Shown piece by piece: positions 55,352-64,000 of a DNA stretch of 64,000 nt. Within the stretch, counting starts at the first letter, position 1. Every line of letters begins with the position of its first letter. The notes under the pieces were generated by a model. The model was given only the letters and a program-made list of their open reading frames with translations, had not been told where the DNA came from and made no database searches. Origin of the DNA: Megaustenia siamemsis (taxonomy: Eukaryota > Mollusca > Gastropoda > Stylommatophora > Ariophantidae); NCBI GenBank assembly GCA_032433765.1, contig JAVIAB010000024.1, positions 10,915,821 to 10,979,820 on the forward strand. The letters are read 5' to 3'. Both the position numbers and the translations under genes were made by a program.

Positions 55352-55658
55352 GATCAGGGCTCAATCAGAGTAGGATTCCAGACTCTCACATGAAGTCAGC
55401 TGTCAGGTTAAGTGTGTTGATCGCCCCCACAGACAGAACATCACAATTAGAGTCTGCCAGATCCACTCTGATTGAACACCCGTTAAAACGTTGCACTGTG
55501 TTCTGCGCCAGTGGCCCAGTGCATCCGATTTCAGCCAGCATTTTTTCAGGTTTGCATTCCTTAGCCTTTGATTGACCCCAATCTTCCTACAAGGCAGTAG
55601 ATGATCTTTTCTGTAGGGGGACTCTGCCCTTAGATGGTCGGCCCTCCCAGGTTTACGA
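55274..55658 (-). mobile_element. Dispersed repeat DR-M, copy 2, with (GA)n tail
   Basis: A TC tract at 55274-55349 is followed by the same 310-bp unit as 4700-5010, ending at GGTCGGCCCTCCCAGG then TTTACGA. The tract is longer here than in copy 1. Confidence 0.7.
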
Positions 55659-55875
55659 TACGACTACAGTTGAATGACAATGTGCTGGGTTCGTGATGAA
55701 GGTCAAATGGGAGATGTATGTGGTTGTATTTAGTTTGGAGAAATGGTTGCGAGTTTCGTCATACTGGATGGTTTGTTAGTTATGTTGTTAATTAGTTAGT
55801 AAATCATTTCATTAGTTAACTAGCTAGGTAGTTGGTCAGTTATTTAGTCAGTAGGTTAATTAGTTAGTTAATGTG
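55659..55875. other. Spacer with (TTAG)-rich repeat
   Basis: TTAGTTAGTTAAT-type simple sequence occupies about 55785-55870. Confidence 0.55.
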
Positions 55876-56483
55876 CTAATATATCATCATCATCATCATC
55901 GTGTGCCTTCTCCGCAACGAAGGTTGGCTACCATGGATCGCCATTCTACTCTGTTTCTTGCTTTGATGGTACAGGCTGTCATAGATTGACTTGACCATCT
56001 TTTCATGTTACTCGTCCATGTTAGTCTTGGTCTGCCTCTGCCTCTTTTACCTTGTATTTTTCCTTCCAATATTACTTTTAGTAGGCCGTTGTGTCTTTTA
56101 ACATGCGCCAAAAATTTCATTTCTCTTGTCTTAATTGTATTTAGTAGTTCTCTTTTTATTTTTAGTTGTTTTAAAACTTTATCTTTTGTTATGTTTTGTT
56201 TCCATCCAATTCTACCTATCCTTCTATAAATCCACATTTCAAAGGCTTCAGTTTTCTGTTCTGTTTTCTTGTCTAATGTCCATGTTTCTGCACCATACAG
56301 GAATATTGAGAAGATGTAACATTTTGCCATTCTTAGTTTCAGCCCTGTTGATATTTGTTTTGTTGTTAGTATATTTTTCATGGCATTAAAATTACTTTTT
56401 GCCATACCTATTCTTTTGTTTATTTCAGTTTTGCATTTTCAATCATTGGTTAAAGATGTCCCAGGTAGTTGTAATGCTAATAT
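55876..56483 (-). mobile_element. RTE-E copy, minus strand, half of an inverted pair
   Basis: The minus-strand frame (56405 down to 55896) encodes MAKSNFNAMKNILTTKQIST, GAETWTLDKKTEQKTEAFEM, WIYRRIGRIGWKQNITKDK, the HVKRHNGLLKVILEGKIQGK region, GRGRPRLTWTSNMKRW and NRVEWRSMVANLRC. All 169 codons are open. The 5' side continues with a frameshift to about 56483, and the 3' end has a CAT/ATG microsatellite. Reverse transcriptase is absent. Confidence 0.88.
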
Positions 56484-57010
56484 ATAGGTATGGCAAAATG
56501 TAATTTCAATGCCATGAAAAATATACTAACATCAAAACAAATAACACCAGGACTAAAACTAAGAATAGCAAAATGTTACATCTTATCAATGTTCCTGTAT
56601 GGTGCAGAAACATGGACATTAGACCAGAAAACAGAACAGAAAATTGAAGACTTTGAAATGTGGATTTATAGAAGAATAGGTAGAATTGGATGGGAAGAAA
56701 AGAAAACTAACGAGGAAGTTTTAAAACAACTAAAAATGAAAAAAAAAAGAACTACTAAACACAATTAGAGGAAGACAAATGAAATTTGTTTATCATGTTA
56801 AAAGACACAACAGTCTAATAAAAGTAATATTGGAAGGGAAAATACAGGGTAAAAGAGGCAGAGGCAGACCAAGACTAACATGGACGAGTAACATCAAAAG
56901 ATGGACAAGTCAGCCTATGACAATCTGCACCATCAAAGCAAGAGACAGAGTGGAATGGCGCTCCATGGTAACCAACCTTCGATGCGGAGACGGCACTCGA
57001 TGATGATGAA
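56484..57010 (+). mobile_element. RTE-E copy, plus strand, other half of the inverted pair
   Basis: Same segment in the opposite orientation: MAKCNFNAMKNILTSKQITP, WTLDQKTEQKIEDFEM, then a frameshift in an A run near 56745, then the GRGRPRLTWTSNIKRW region and DRVEWRSMVTNLRCGDGT with a GATGATGA end. The two copies meet with their 5' truncated ends and both keep a proper 3' end. Confidence 0.88.
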
Positions 57011-57274
57011 TGAATGTGCTACTCTCTTTGTTAGTTATGTATTATATTAGTTAGCCAGCCCATCAGTCAGTTAGTCAGTTTTTGTAAATTACTCATTTAG
57101 TTCGTTAATTAGTCAATACATCTGTCAGTTAGTTAATTAGTTAATTAGTTAATCATTCAGTCAGTTAGTTAATTAGTTAATCAGTCAGTCAGTTAATTAA
57201 TCAGTAAATTGGTTACTTAATAGAACCTCTCTGCGTGTTGGATAACTCGATTAATGCTCAGATTATCACATCTT
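57011..57274. other. Spacer with (TTAG/TCAG) simple sequence
   Basis: TTAGTCAGTTAATTAGTT-type repeats at about 57045-57215. Confidence 0.6.
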
Positions 57275-57565
57275 CAGTACATTCCTTATCATATCGACTG
57301 ATAACCTCAACATATTCCTCATCATATCGACTGATGCCCTCAGTACTTTCCTCATCATATTGATTGATAACTAAAACATATTTCTCATCATATCGACTGA
57401 TGTCCTCAGTACTTTCCTCATCATATTGATTGATAACATAAGCATATTCCTCATCACATTTATTGATAACTTAAACATATTCCTCATCATATCGACTGAT
57501 AACCTCAACATATTCCTCATCATATCGACTGATGTCCTCGGTACTTTCCTCATCATATCGACTGG
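57275..57565. repeat. 33-bp minisatellite
   Basis: About nine units of CATCATATCGACTGATAACC plus TCAACATATTCCT, with CAGTACTTTCCT variants. The minus-strand SVDMMRNMLRL frame is an artefact. Confidence 0.88.
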
Positions 57566-57900
57566 TGACATTGAACTTTATGTTTGTTTACTTGTCGTAT
57601 TTCGTCCCATACATATAACTTAACGTCAAGCACTCCATTCTACTTTGTTTCCTTGTGGTCTGCTCAAGGTTTTGGACTAACATTCACTTCTAGCAAAATT
57701 GACAGTCCTAGCTTGAGAATTTCAGCCTGCACCATTACACACTCTCCTCACAACGTAACATGACTGTCTGCTCATTCTTTACATCTCACTCAAGACTGCT
57801 ATGACACAAACGCTAAGGAGATTTGTTCCAGAAGTAAAGGCATCAAGATGCACCAAGATGCAAAGAGATGCGAAACTGCTGTAAAGCTGATGATAATGAT
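57566..57900. other. Spacer
   Basis: Non-repetitive; nothing recognised. Confidence 0.4.
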
Positions 57901-58200
57901 CATCATCATCAAGTACCTGGCCTGCTGGCGTAGGTGATCATGTCTCTCCACAGCTTTCGATCACGACAATTATTTATCATTTCTATTGTTGACCTTCTGC
58001 CAAGCCGTTCTATTAAGCTGTCTGGTATCTTCTCTCTTTGCTTCCCTCTATCACTTCGTCCTTCAATTTTCCCAGTTGTTACAATATATTCCAGCTGTTC
58101 TCTTCTCATTACAAGGCCAAAAATTGATGATTGTCTCTTCCCAACATTGGAAATTAGCTCTGTTTTTGCTTTGGCCTCTTTCAGAGAAGACTTGCCTCTT
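57901..58200 (-). mobile_element. RTE-C 3' end
   Basis: The minus-strand frame (58235 down to 57909) encodes ELISNVGKRQSSIFGLVMRR, EQLEYIVTTGKIEGRSDRGK, QREKIPDSLIERLGRRSTIE and NNCRDRKLWRDMITYASRPG. Intact over about 95 codons, this is the best RTE-C tail here. The 3' terminus is CATCATCATC on the plus strand. Confidence 0.85.
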
Positions 58201-58354
58201 TGCAAGTTTATAAAGAAAAAGCAAGTGATATACAACGATATGCATTAATCTGATTTTGGTGGTAGTTGGTTGGGTTCGCCCGATGACTAAAGTATTCTAG
58301 AGTATCGTGGTAGACTAGAATATTTCTCTTCATCATCCGCCCTTACAAGGACGT

Positions 58355-58622
58355 AGTGGACGTGTCTGCGTTGTGTTGTGGTTTGCAGTATAACTGTTAT
58401 ATTTGCGCCTTTCGGCCCAACACATCCGACTTCAGCACGACATTTTTGAGTACCGGGTTCCCTTCCCTCTTCGATCACTGCACGCTTGGTCAGACTAGAC
58501 AGGTTAATATGCTACTGGAGGCACCGCGGAGAGGTGGGGCAGGGTCTGTATGGTTTTGGTTCACCGATCCTGGCGCAAGCCATCAGCTGTGGGTCGCTGA
58601 CAACTTCCAGCTCTGATGCTGG
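58355..58622 (-). mobile_element. Dispersed repeat DR-F, copy 2
   Basis: Reverse complement of 50869-51120, from GTCTGCGTTGTGTTGTGGTT to CTTCCAGCTCTGATGC. Confidence 0.75.
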
Positions 58623-58749
58623 GAGGCGCGCCTTCGCCTCCATCTGATTTTAAAAGATAAATAGAGCAAAGCTCCGCCGTAACGTGGATGTATTTAGGTT
58701 TCGTGTATAAGCTGACAGAATGTGTCGACTAAACATATACATATGTGGG

Positions 58750-59092
58750 AGTATAAGCGTCTGCGACCTGCGGTCGCAATAGCAGGGCCGGCGCACCATC
58801 AGCTGGCCAAGACCTAGCAGTTCTACCTCCTCGTGGTCTCCCCTGGTAACAGTCTGCGTCAAAACAGACTGGCTAACAGAAGCTAGGATCGCCGTGTTCC
58901 CTGTAGTGGTGGCTGTTACTGATATAGAGGACCCAGTATTGCATTACCTCTGGGCTGGGCTAGGAGTTTCCCAGCATAGCCTGGGACAGACGAACTCCAA
59001 CCTCTCCAGTAAGAGCCGGGGATGTCAAGAAAGCTATTACAACCCGCCACATCTAATGAGTCAAAGAGCATCAAGCTCATCTCAACTCGTGG
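58750..59092 (+). mobile_element. Dispersed repeat DR-I, copy 2
   Basis: It matches 9338-9650 (CTCGTGGTCTCCCCTGGTAA, GTTTCCCAGCATAGCCTGGG, CAGTAAGAGCCGGGGATGTC). After CTCGTGGCAAT it passes straight into an 8-bp array, whereas copy 1 passes into LINE coding sequence at the same point. Confidence 0.7.
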
Positions 59093-59095
59093 CAA

Positions 59096-59456
59096 TCAGT
59101 CAATCAGTCAATCAGTCAATCAGTCAATCAGTCAATCAGTTAGTCAGTCAATCAGTCAATCAGTTAGTCAGTCAATCAGTCAATCAGTTAGTCAGTCAAT
59201 CAGTCAATCAGTCAATCAGTCAATCAGTCAATCAGTTAGTCAGTCAATCAGTCAATCAGTTAGTCAGTCAATCAGTCAATCAGTTAGTCAGTCAATCAGT
59301 CAATCAGTCAATCAGTCAATCAGTCAATCAGTTAGTCAGTCAAACAGTCAATCAGTCAATCAGTCAATCAGTCAATCAGTTAGTCAGTCAAACAGTCAAA
59401 CAGTCAATCAGTCAATCAGTCAATCAGTCAATCAGTCAATCAGTTAGTCAGTCAAA
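59096..59456. repeat. 8-bp (CAGTCAAT)n array
   Basis: About 45 octamers, CAGTCAAT with interspersed CAGTTAGT. Higher-order strings of three to five octamers repeat. The Ser/Gln/Val-rich frames are artefacts. Confidence 0.93.
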
Positions 59457-59728
59457 CATATACATAATATATGTATTGAAGTCTACATGGACATGAGTAG
59501 ATCAGGTAGGAAAACTGCTTCAGGGACGATTGTGTATATTTTCTCAAAATTATGAATGCAATTATTTTTCATTGCTTTTGCTGTACAACTCTTAAAAACA
59601 TGAAAATGAACAATAATCTCAAGAGCGACACATTTCTATATACAATTAATGTCATAATTTCCATTTTTGTTCTGGAGGTCAGTGTTAATAAGCTACAATA
59701 TATAATTCCGTTTTACTGGGCTAAGCAA
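59457..59728. other. Spacer
   Basis: AT-rich; nothing recognised. Confidence 0.4.
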
Positions 59729-60308
59729 ACATCATCATCATCATCATCATGTACCTTGCCGGTTGGCGTAAGCGATCATGTCCCTCCACAATCTTCTATC
59801 TACAGTGCATCGTATGAAATCTGTTGTTGACTGTTTTCCATGCCATGACACCAAGCTATCCAGTATTTTCTCTCTTTGTCGTCCACGATCTCTCTTTCCT
59901 TTTATTTTGCCAGTTGTAACCAAGTATTCCAACTTTCCTCTTCTCATGATGTGCCCGAAAAATGTTGATTGCTTTTTTTCTGATGTTTTTTAAGCTCCCT
60001 TTTTGTGTTGACCTCTTTGAGAACTTCCTCATTGGTCTTTTTATCTGTCCAGGGAACTTTCAACATTCTTCTGAGAAATCCCATCTCTGTGGCCTCTAAC
60101 TGTCTTCATTTGTTTGTCTACTGTCCATGATTCGCTTCCATAGGTCAGAATTGGTTCTATATAGCACTGATGAACTCTCTTTCTCATTTTTATTGACATA
60201 GATTTGTTGCATAAGATATTTTTCATTTTCTGAAATGCTATTTTGGCCTGAGCTATTCTGCTTTTTATTTCTGTGGTGCATCTCCCATCTGATGTAATTA
60301 TTGTGCGC
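59729..60308 (-). mobile_element. RTE-D truncated copy
   Basis: Minus-strand frames encode TIITSDGRCTTEIKSRIAQA, KNILCNKSMSIKMRKRVHQC and YGSESWTVDKQMKT, then after shifts the tail GKIKGKRDRGRQREKILDS. It is close to 15485-16287 but shorter. The 3' end shows (CAT)n at 59729-59751 on the plus strand. Confidence 0.87.
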
Positions 60309-60350
60309 TCGGACACCTATCCAGAAGTGTTCGGAGACTTATGTCTAGTG
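60309..60350 (-). mobile_element. SINE-2 fragment
   Basis: TATCCAGAAGTGTTCGGAGA then CTTATGTCTAGTGTCGC match the reverse complement of 27710-27750 in SINE-2. It directly abuts the 5' truncation of RTE-D. Confidence 0.6.
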
Positions 60351-61040
60351 TCGCTTCACCCATGTCATCCCCTGTCACAAAAAGAAATGAGTAAAAACTC
60401 GGTACAGTGCTAACAAAGTTTCACACAAGAAACCGATATGTCAAAATCAAGAGAAACAAAGACGCCCACAATAACACCAATAATGCTGATTGATCTGTTT
60501 AGATGGCAATTGTGGTCGAATATAACCTGAATGACTTAGACTGAGGTTGAACGGGTCGTGGCTTGCCAAGAGGTTGACAAAACCATCAAAGTGATTGAGC
60601 TCAAGAGAAACTGACATAAATACTTGTATTAATTGTTAGTATTTATTCATTTATAGAAAACATTACTTACCCAACGGAATTTTTCCAAAGCATTGACAGC
60701 CTAAGATAATTTCGTTGTGGAAAAAGACAAAAAACGTTTGATGAATATTTCATGTTTATTAAGAGCTTTTCTGCAAGTAAAGCACAATTAAGGTGTTTTC
60801 ATGTATTTCGTGATATGAAGTCCCACTTGTGTTTGTATTGTTATTATTGTGTACAACCGAGATTGATCATTGAAATGAAGGAAATAGATCTTGCTGATTA
60901 TTGAGGGTCACGTCTAACCTGTGGGAACAATTCCAGGACAAGGGTCAAAGGCCAGGACAAATATATTCACAGGAATCATTCTTTAATATTTATTCTTGGA
61001 TATGACTTGAACATAGGAGGGAAGAAAAGGTAGAAGAAAA

Positions 61041-61087
<47 letters not shown>

Positions 61088-61235
61088 TACAGGATCACTT
61101 GAGAGAAATGCATGTCAGAAGTCAAAGGTTAATTGTAATCGACAAAATAATCGTCTACTCAGAAACCGGACAGCATGTGTTCTCCATTATTTTATTATCT
61201 TTATTATGTTGAGTATTTCCTAATTAATTCCCTTT
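60351..61235. other. Spacer with a (GA)n tract
   Basis: Non-repetitive apart from about 20 GA dinucleotides at 61044-61083. No ORF of note. Confidence 0.5.
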
Positions 61236-61478
61236 AATTGTTGGTCTCGAGGCAAGACGACGGCCTCGAGACAGATAGATTGTGGGTTCAAATCTCGGCT
61301 GCACCAGTTGGGATTTCTATTTATGATTTCTGGCTGCGGCAACCACCCCCTGGTCTTAGCAGCGAGGCCCGGCTTGAAACGTCAATTACTCATGGACGGG
61401 AAAAAAATATATGAGTTCCTAGTCTCTAGGGACTTCGTCAAAGGTGAAAAGTTAGGGAACGCACAAAAAAAAAACATT
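61236..61478 (+). mobile_element. SINE-1, copy 3, internally deleted
   Basis: TTGTTGGTCTCGAGGCAAGA, a clear box B (GGGTTCAAATCTCGG), the shared body and an A-rich tail. Compared with the other copies, about 75 bp are missing at 61416, between the AAAAAATAT run and CCTAGTCTCTAGGG. Confidence 0.82.
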
Positions 61479-61624
61479 TTTCTTACATTACTTTAATCTA
61501 GGCATTGCTATTGTACGTTTTATTACAGGCATTCTAATTACCTCGTTTCAGTGAGTCACTCGGTAGTAAATTTTAAAATAAGGTATATATATATAATATT
61601 TCCTAAACTTAAAGATAGAGAATA

Positions 61625-61780
61625 AACCAAATTAACACTCAGATCTAAGACTCAAATTGACCAAAGTTGTGTTCTTGTACACTTCTATACGGATCAGAAA
61701 GGTAGCTACCTAGGCAAGGCAAGAGAAAAGGTTAAACAACTTTCATGCGCGTTGCCTATGACAGATTATGAGCATCAAAT
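61625..61780 (+). pseudogene. LINE-H copy 2, segment before the 58-bp array
   Basis: Codons for KLTLRSKTQIDQSCVL and later GKARENVKQLS, in shifting frames, match 29340-29490 (NLTLMTKINIYQSCVLST, AGQEKMLNCF). Heavily degraded. Confidence 0.7.
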
Positions 61781-62533
61781 GGCAGGACAAAGTAACCAAC
61801 TCTAATGTCTTACAACGAGCCAAACTCCCATCCATCATGGCAGGACAAAGTAACCAACTCTAATGTCTTACAACGAGCCAAACTCCCATCGATCATGACC
61901 GGACAAAGTAACCAACTCTAACGTCTTACAACGAGCCAAACTCCCATCCATCATGGCAGGACAAAGTAACCAACTCTAATGTCTTACAACGAGCCAAACT
62001 CCCATCCATCATGGCAGGACAAAGTAACCAACTCTAATGTCTCACAACGAGCTAAACTTCCATCCATCATGGCAGGACAAAGTAACCAACTCTAATGTCT
62101 TACAACGAGCCAAACTCCCATCCATCATGGCAGGACAAAGTAACCAACTCTAATGTCTTACAACAAGCCAAACTCCCATCCATCATGGCAGGACAAAGTA
62201 ACCAACTCTAATGTCTTACAACGAGCCAAACTCCCATCCATCATGGCAGGACAAAGTAACCAACTCTAATGTCTTACAACGAGCCAACCTCCCATCTATC
62301 ATGGCAGGACAAAGTAACCAACTCTAATGTCTTACAACGAGCCAACCTCCCATCCATCATGGCAGGACAAAGTAACCAACTCTAATGTCTTACAACAACA
62401 CAAACTCCCATCCATCATGGCAGGACAAAGTAACCAACTCTAATGTCTTACAACAAGCCAAACTCCCATCCATCATGGCAGGACAAAGTAACCAAACTAT
62501 AATGTTTTACAATAACCCAAACTCCCACCTATC
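61781..62533 (+). repeat. 58-bp minisatellite inside LINE-H, copy 2
   Basis: About 13 units of the same 58-bp sequence as 29495-30268, more homogeneous here (CCATCCATCATGGCAGGACA). The last unit leads in frame into the LINE: LPPIMSTLRSSRLRY, stop, GHIRRM. Confidence 0.93.
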
Positions 62534-63035
62534 ATGTCAACACTTAGGAGTAGTAGACTAAGGTACTGAGGTCATATAAGAAGAATGGCAAACAATCGTA
62601 TTCCCAAACAAATATTGTATGGTGAACTTAAAGACGGAAAGAGACCAAAAGGGCAGACCAGTCCTGAGATATAAGGATGTTTGCAGGGCTTCCTTGAGGT
62701 AATTCTCTGTCAGTGAAAGAAACTGGGAAAATTGAGTTGCAGATCGTTGCACATGGAGAACACAAATAAAACACGGCACAACAACATTCGATGCAGTGCT
62801 GATATCAAATTCAGACGACAAAAGGCGCAGGAGAAAGGAGACAAGGCGAGGCACCACTAATATATCATGTTAACTCTGTAGATGGATCTGTCTGTCCATT
62901 ATTGGCAGATTCAACCACGAGACAAGCTGTTCAGTAAAGCAAAACCCAGCATAAGACACTCATATTTTACCCAAACTGCTGACTTGTCATGATTGCTTGC
63001 TACCAACCGTCGGTCAAGACGCCAATGGCCATATT
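62534..63035 (+). pseudogene. LINE-H copy 2, 3' end
   Basis: It continues as GHIRRMANNRIPKQILYGEL then KDGKRPKG, the usual LINE C-terminal block, then a basic tail and a 3' UTR shared with 28755-29058. Several stops. It ends near a TATACATA run. Confidence 0.82.
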
Positions 63036-63059
63036 GTTTATACATATATACATATATAC

Positions 63060-63200
63060 GTATATACACTTACAAACTCACTCGCTCGCTTTCGTATTCA
63101 CACATCAAAGCATTCACTTACTAAAATGCTCACTCATTCACTCACTAAATCACTCACTCACTCACTAATTTATTTATTAATTCATTACTTACCACCTCAA
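63060..63200. repeat. (CTCA)n-like simple repeat
   Basis: ACTCACTCGCTC and CACTCACTCACTAA degenerate tetramers. Confidence 0.75.
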
Positions 63201-63528
63201 TCAGTAAAGGTTAGTCTCTTTACCTGAAAGATTGTTGCTTTATCTCATCAAAGAGAAGTACCAGAAATAGAGACCAGTGACTAGATAATTCTGACTTAAG
63301 TGGCTGAATCACCTACAAATAAATAACGTGACTGCCAAGCACATACACTGAAGTATTTCGTATTCACATCCATGCCGTTTTTAGATTGTTCTACATACTT
63401 TTGCTCCGAGACCAGCTACCTGAAACAAGATCAAGATATGAGATTAGAATGTGTCTTCTATTTTTCTTGTTAACGTATAGGTTGACATATCTATATCTTT
63501 CCTTCTGCCATTAAACTCCATGTGGAGC
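63201..63528. other. Spacer
   Basis: Nothing recognised. Confidence 0.4.
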
Positions 63529-64000
63529 ATAGGTCTTCAACAAACACTTTGAGTTCTCTCTATTACATAGGTCTTCAACAAACACTTTGAGTTCCCTCTG
63601 TTACATAGGTCTTCAACAAACACCTTTGAGTACCCTCTGTTACATAGGTCTTCAACAAACACTTTGAGTTCCCTGTTACATAGGTCTTCAACAAACACCT
63701 TTGAGTTCCCTCTGTTACATAGGTCTTCAACAAACACCTTTGAGTTCCCTCTATTACATAGGTCTTCAACAAACACTTTGAGTTCCCTCTATTACATAGG
63801 TCTTCAACAAACACCTTTGAGTTCCCTCTGTTACATAGGTCTTCAACAAACACATTGATTTCACTCTATTACATATGTCTTCAACAAACACTTTGAGTTC
63901 CCTCTGTTACATAGGTCTTCAACAAACACTTTGAGTTCCCTCTATTACATAGGTCTTCAACAAACACTTTGAGTTCCCTCTGTTACATAGGTCTTCAACA
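63529..64000. repeat. 38/39-bp minisatellite, open at the window edge
   Basis: About 12 units of TTACATAGGTCTTCAACAAA plus CACTTTGAGTTCCCTCTG. A one-base longer ACACCTTTGAG variant mixes 38- and 39-bp units, so frames jump. It continues past base 64000. Confidence 0.93.

Noticed and set aside
55896..57003. Twin priming as the origin of the inverted RTE-E pair
   Set aside because: Both halves keep a genuine 3' end with microsatellite; twin priming leaves only one.

Overview
The window looks like non-genic, repeat-dominated chromosomal DNA of an invertebrate animal. A lophotrochozoan, perhaps a gastropod mollusc, fits the mixture of RTE-like and Ingi/I-like non-LTR retrotransposons, tRNA-derived SINEs and TTAGGG-type interstitial repeats, but the species cannot be named from sequence. 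There is no operon structure, rRNA, free-standing tRNA gene or CRISPR array, and I recognise no host protein-coding gene. Family names used here (RTE-A to RTE-E, LINE-H, J, K, L, SINE-1 to 3, DR-F, G, I, M) are local labels.

Three kinds of sequence fill the window. (1) Tandem repeats: about two dozen arrays with units of 4 to 77 bp cover roughly a third of it by hand tally. Those with units divisible by three (33, 36, 39, 51 bp) give long stop-free frames on both strands that are not genes. (2) Non-LTR retrotransposons: one element at about 31380-35300 has an intact 1183-codon ORF (APE endonuclease, reverse transcriptase, RNase H). All other copies are 5'-truncated or broken. Several are nested with visible target-site duplications: RTE-B in RTE-A, RTE-D in LINE-J, SINE-3 in RTE-D, and RTE pieces in minisatellites. 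(3) SINEs and unclassified dispersed repeats present in two to five copies.

Layout. 1-4020: 36-bp array carrying two copies of the same RTE-E insertion. 4021-9010: short arrays, spacer and an RTE-B end. 9011-10790: RTE-E, then a LINE C-terminal region whose coding sequence has expanded into a 51-bp array, then an inverted repeat. 10928-14256: 77-bp and 22-bp arrays, DR-G and SINE-1. 14451-16420: nested LINEs. 17671-21558: 33-, 28- and 39-bp arrays. 22353-25276: 43- and 49-bp arrays with RTE-C and RTE-B. 25581-28294: LINE tails and three SINE types. 28755-30268: a twin-primed-looking LINE-H copy with a 58-bp array. 30342-36165: the intact Ingi-like element between two truncated relatives. 36733-41262: RTE-E, then LINE coding sequence expanded into 39- and 51-bp arrays and split by DR-G. 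41268-47950: nested RTE-A, B, C, D and SINE-3. 48136-49910: 35-bp array. 50020-57010: RTE-C, DR-F, DR-G, an I-like LINE remnant, RTE-B and an inverted pair of RTE-E copies. 57275-64000: arrays, RTE-C and RTE-D ends, SINE-1 and a second LINE-H copy with the same 58-bp array.

The most interesting pattern is that at least five minisatellites are tandem expansions of short stretches of LINE coding sequence. The ancestral reading frame runs into one side of the array and out of the other. One of these arrays (58 bp, about 13 units) occurs at the same point in two separate LINE-H copies, which suggests that the retrotransposon carries it.
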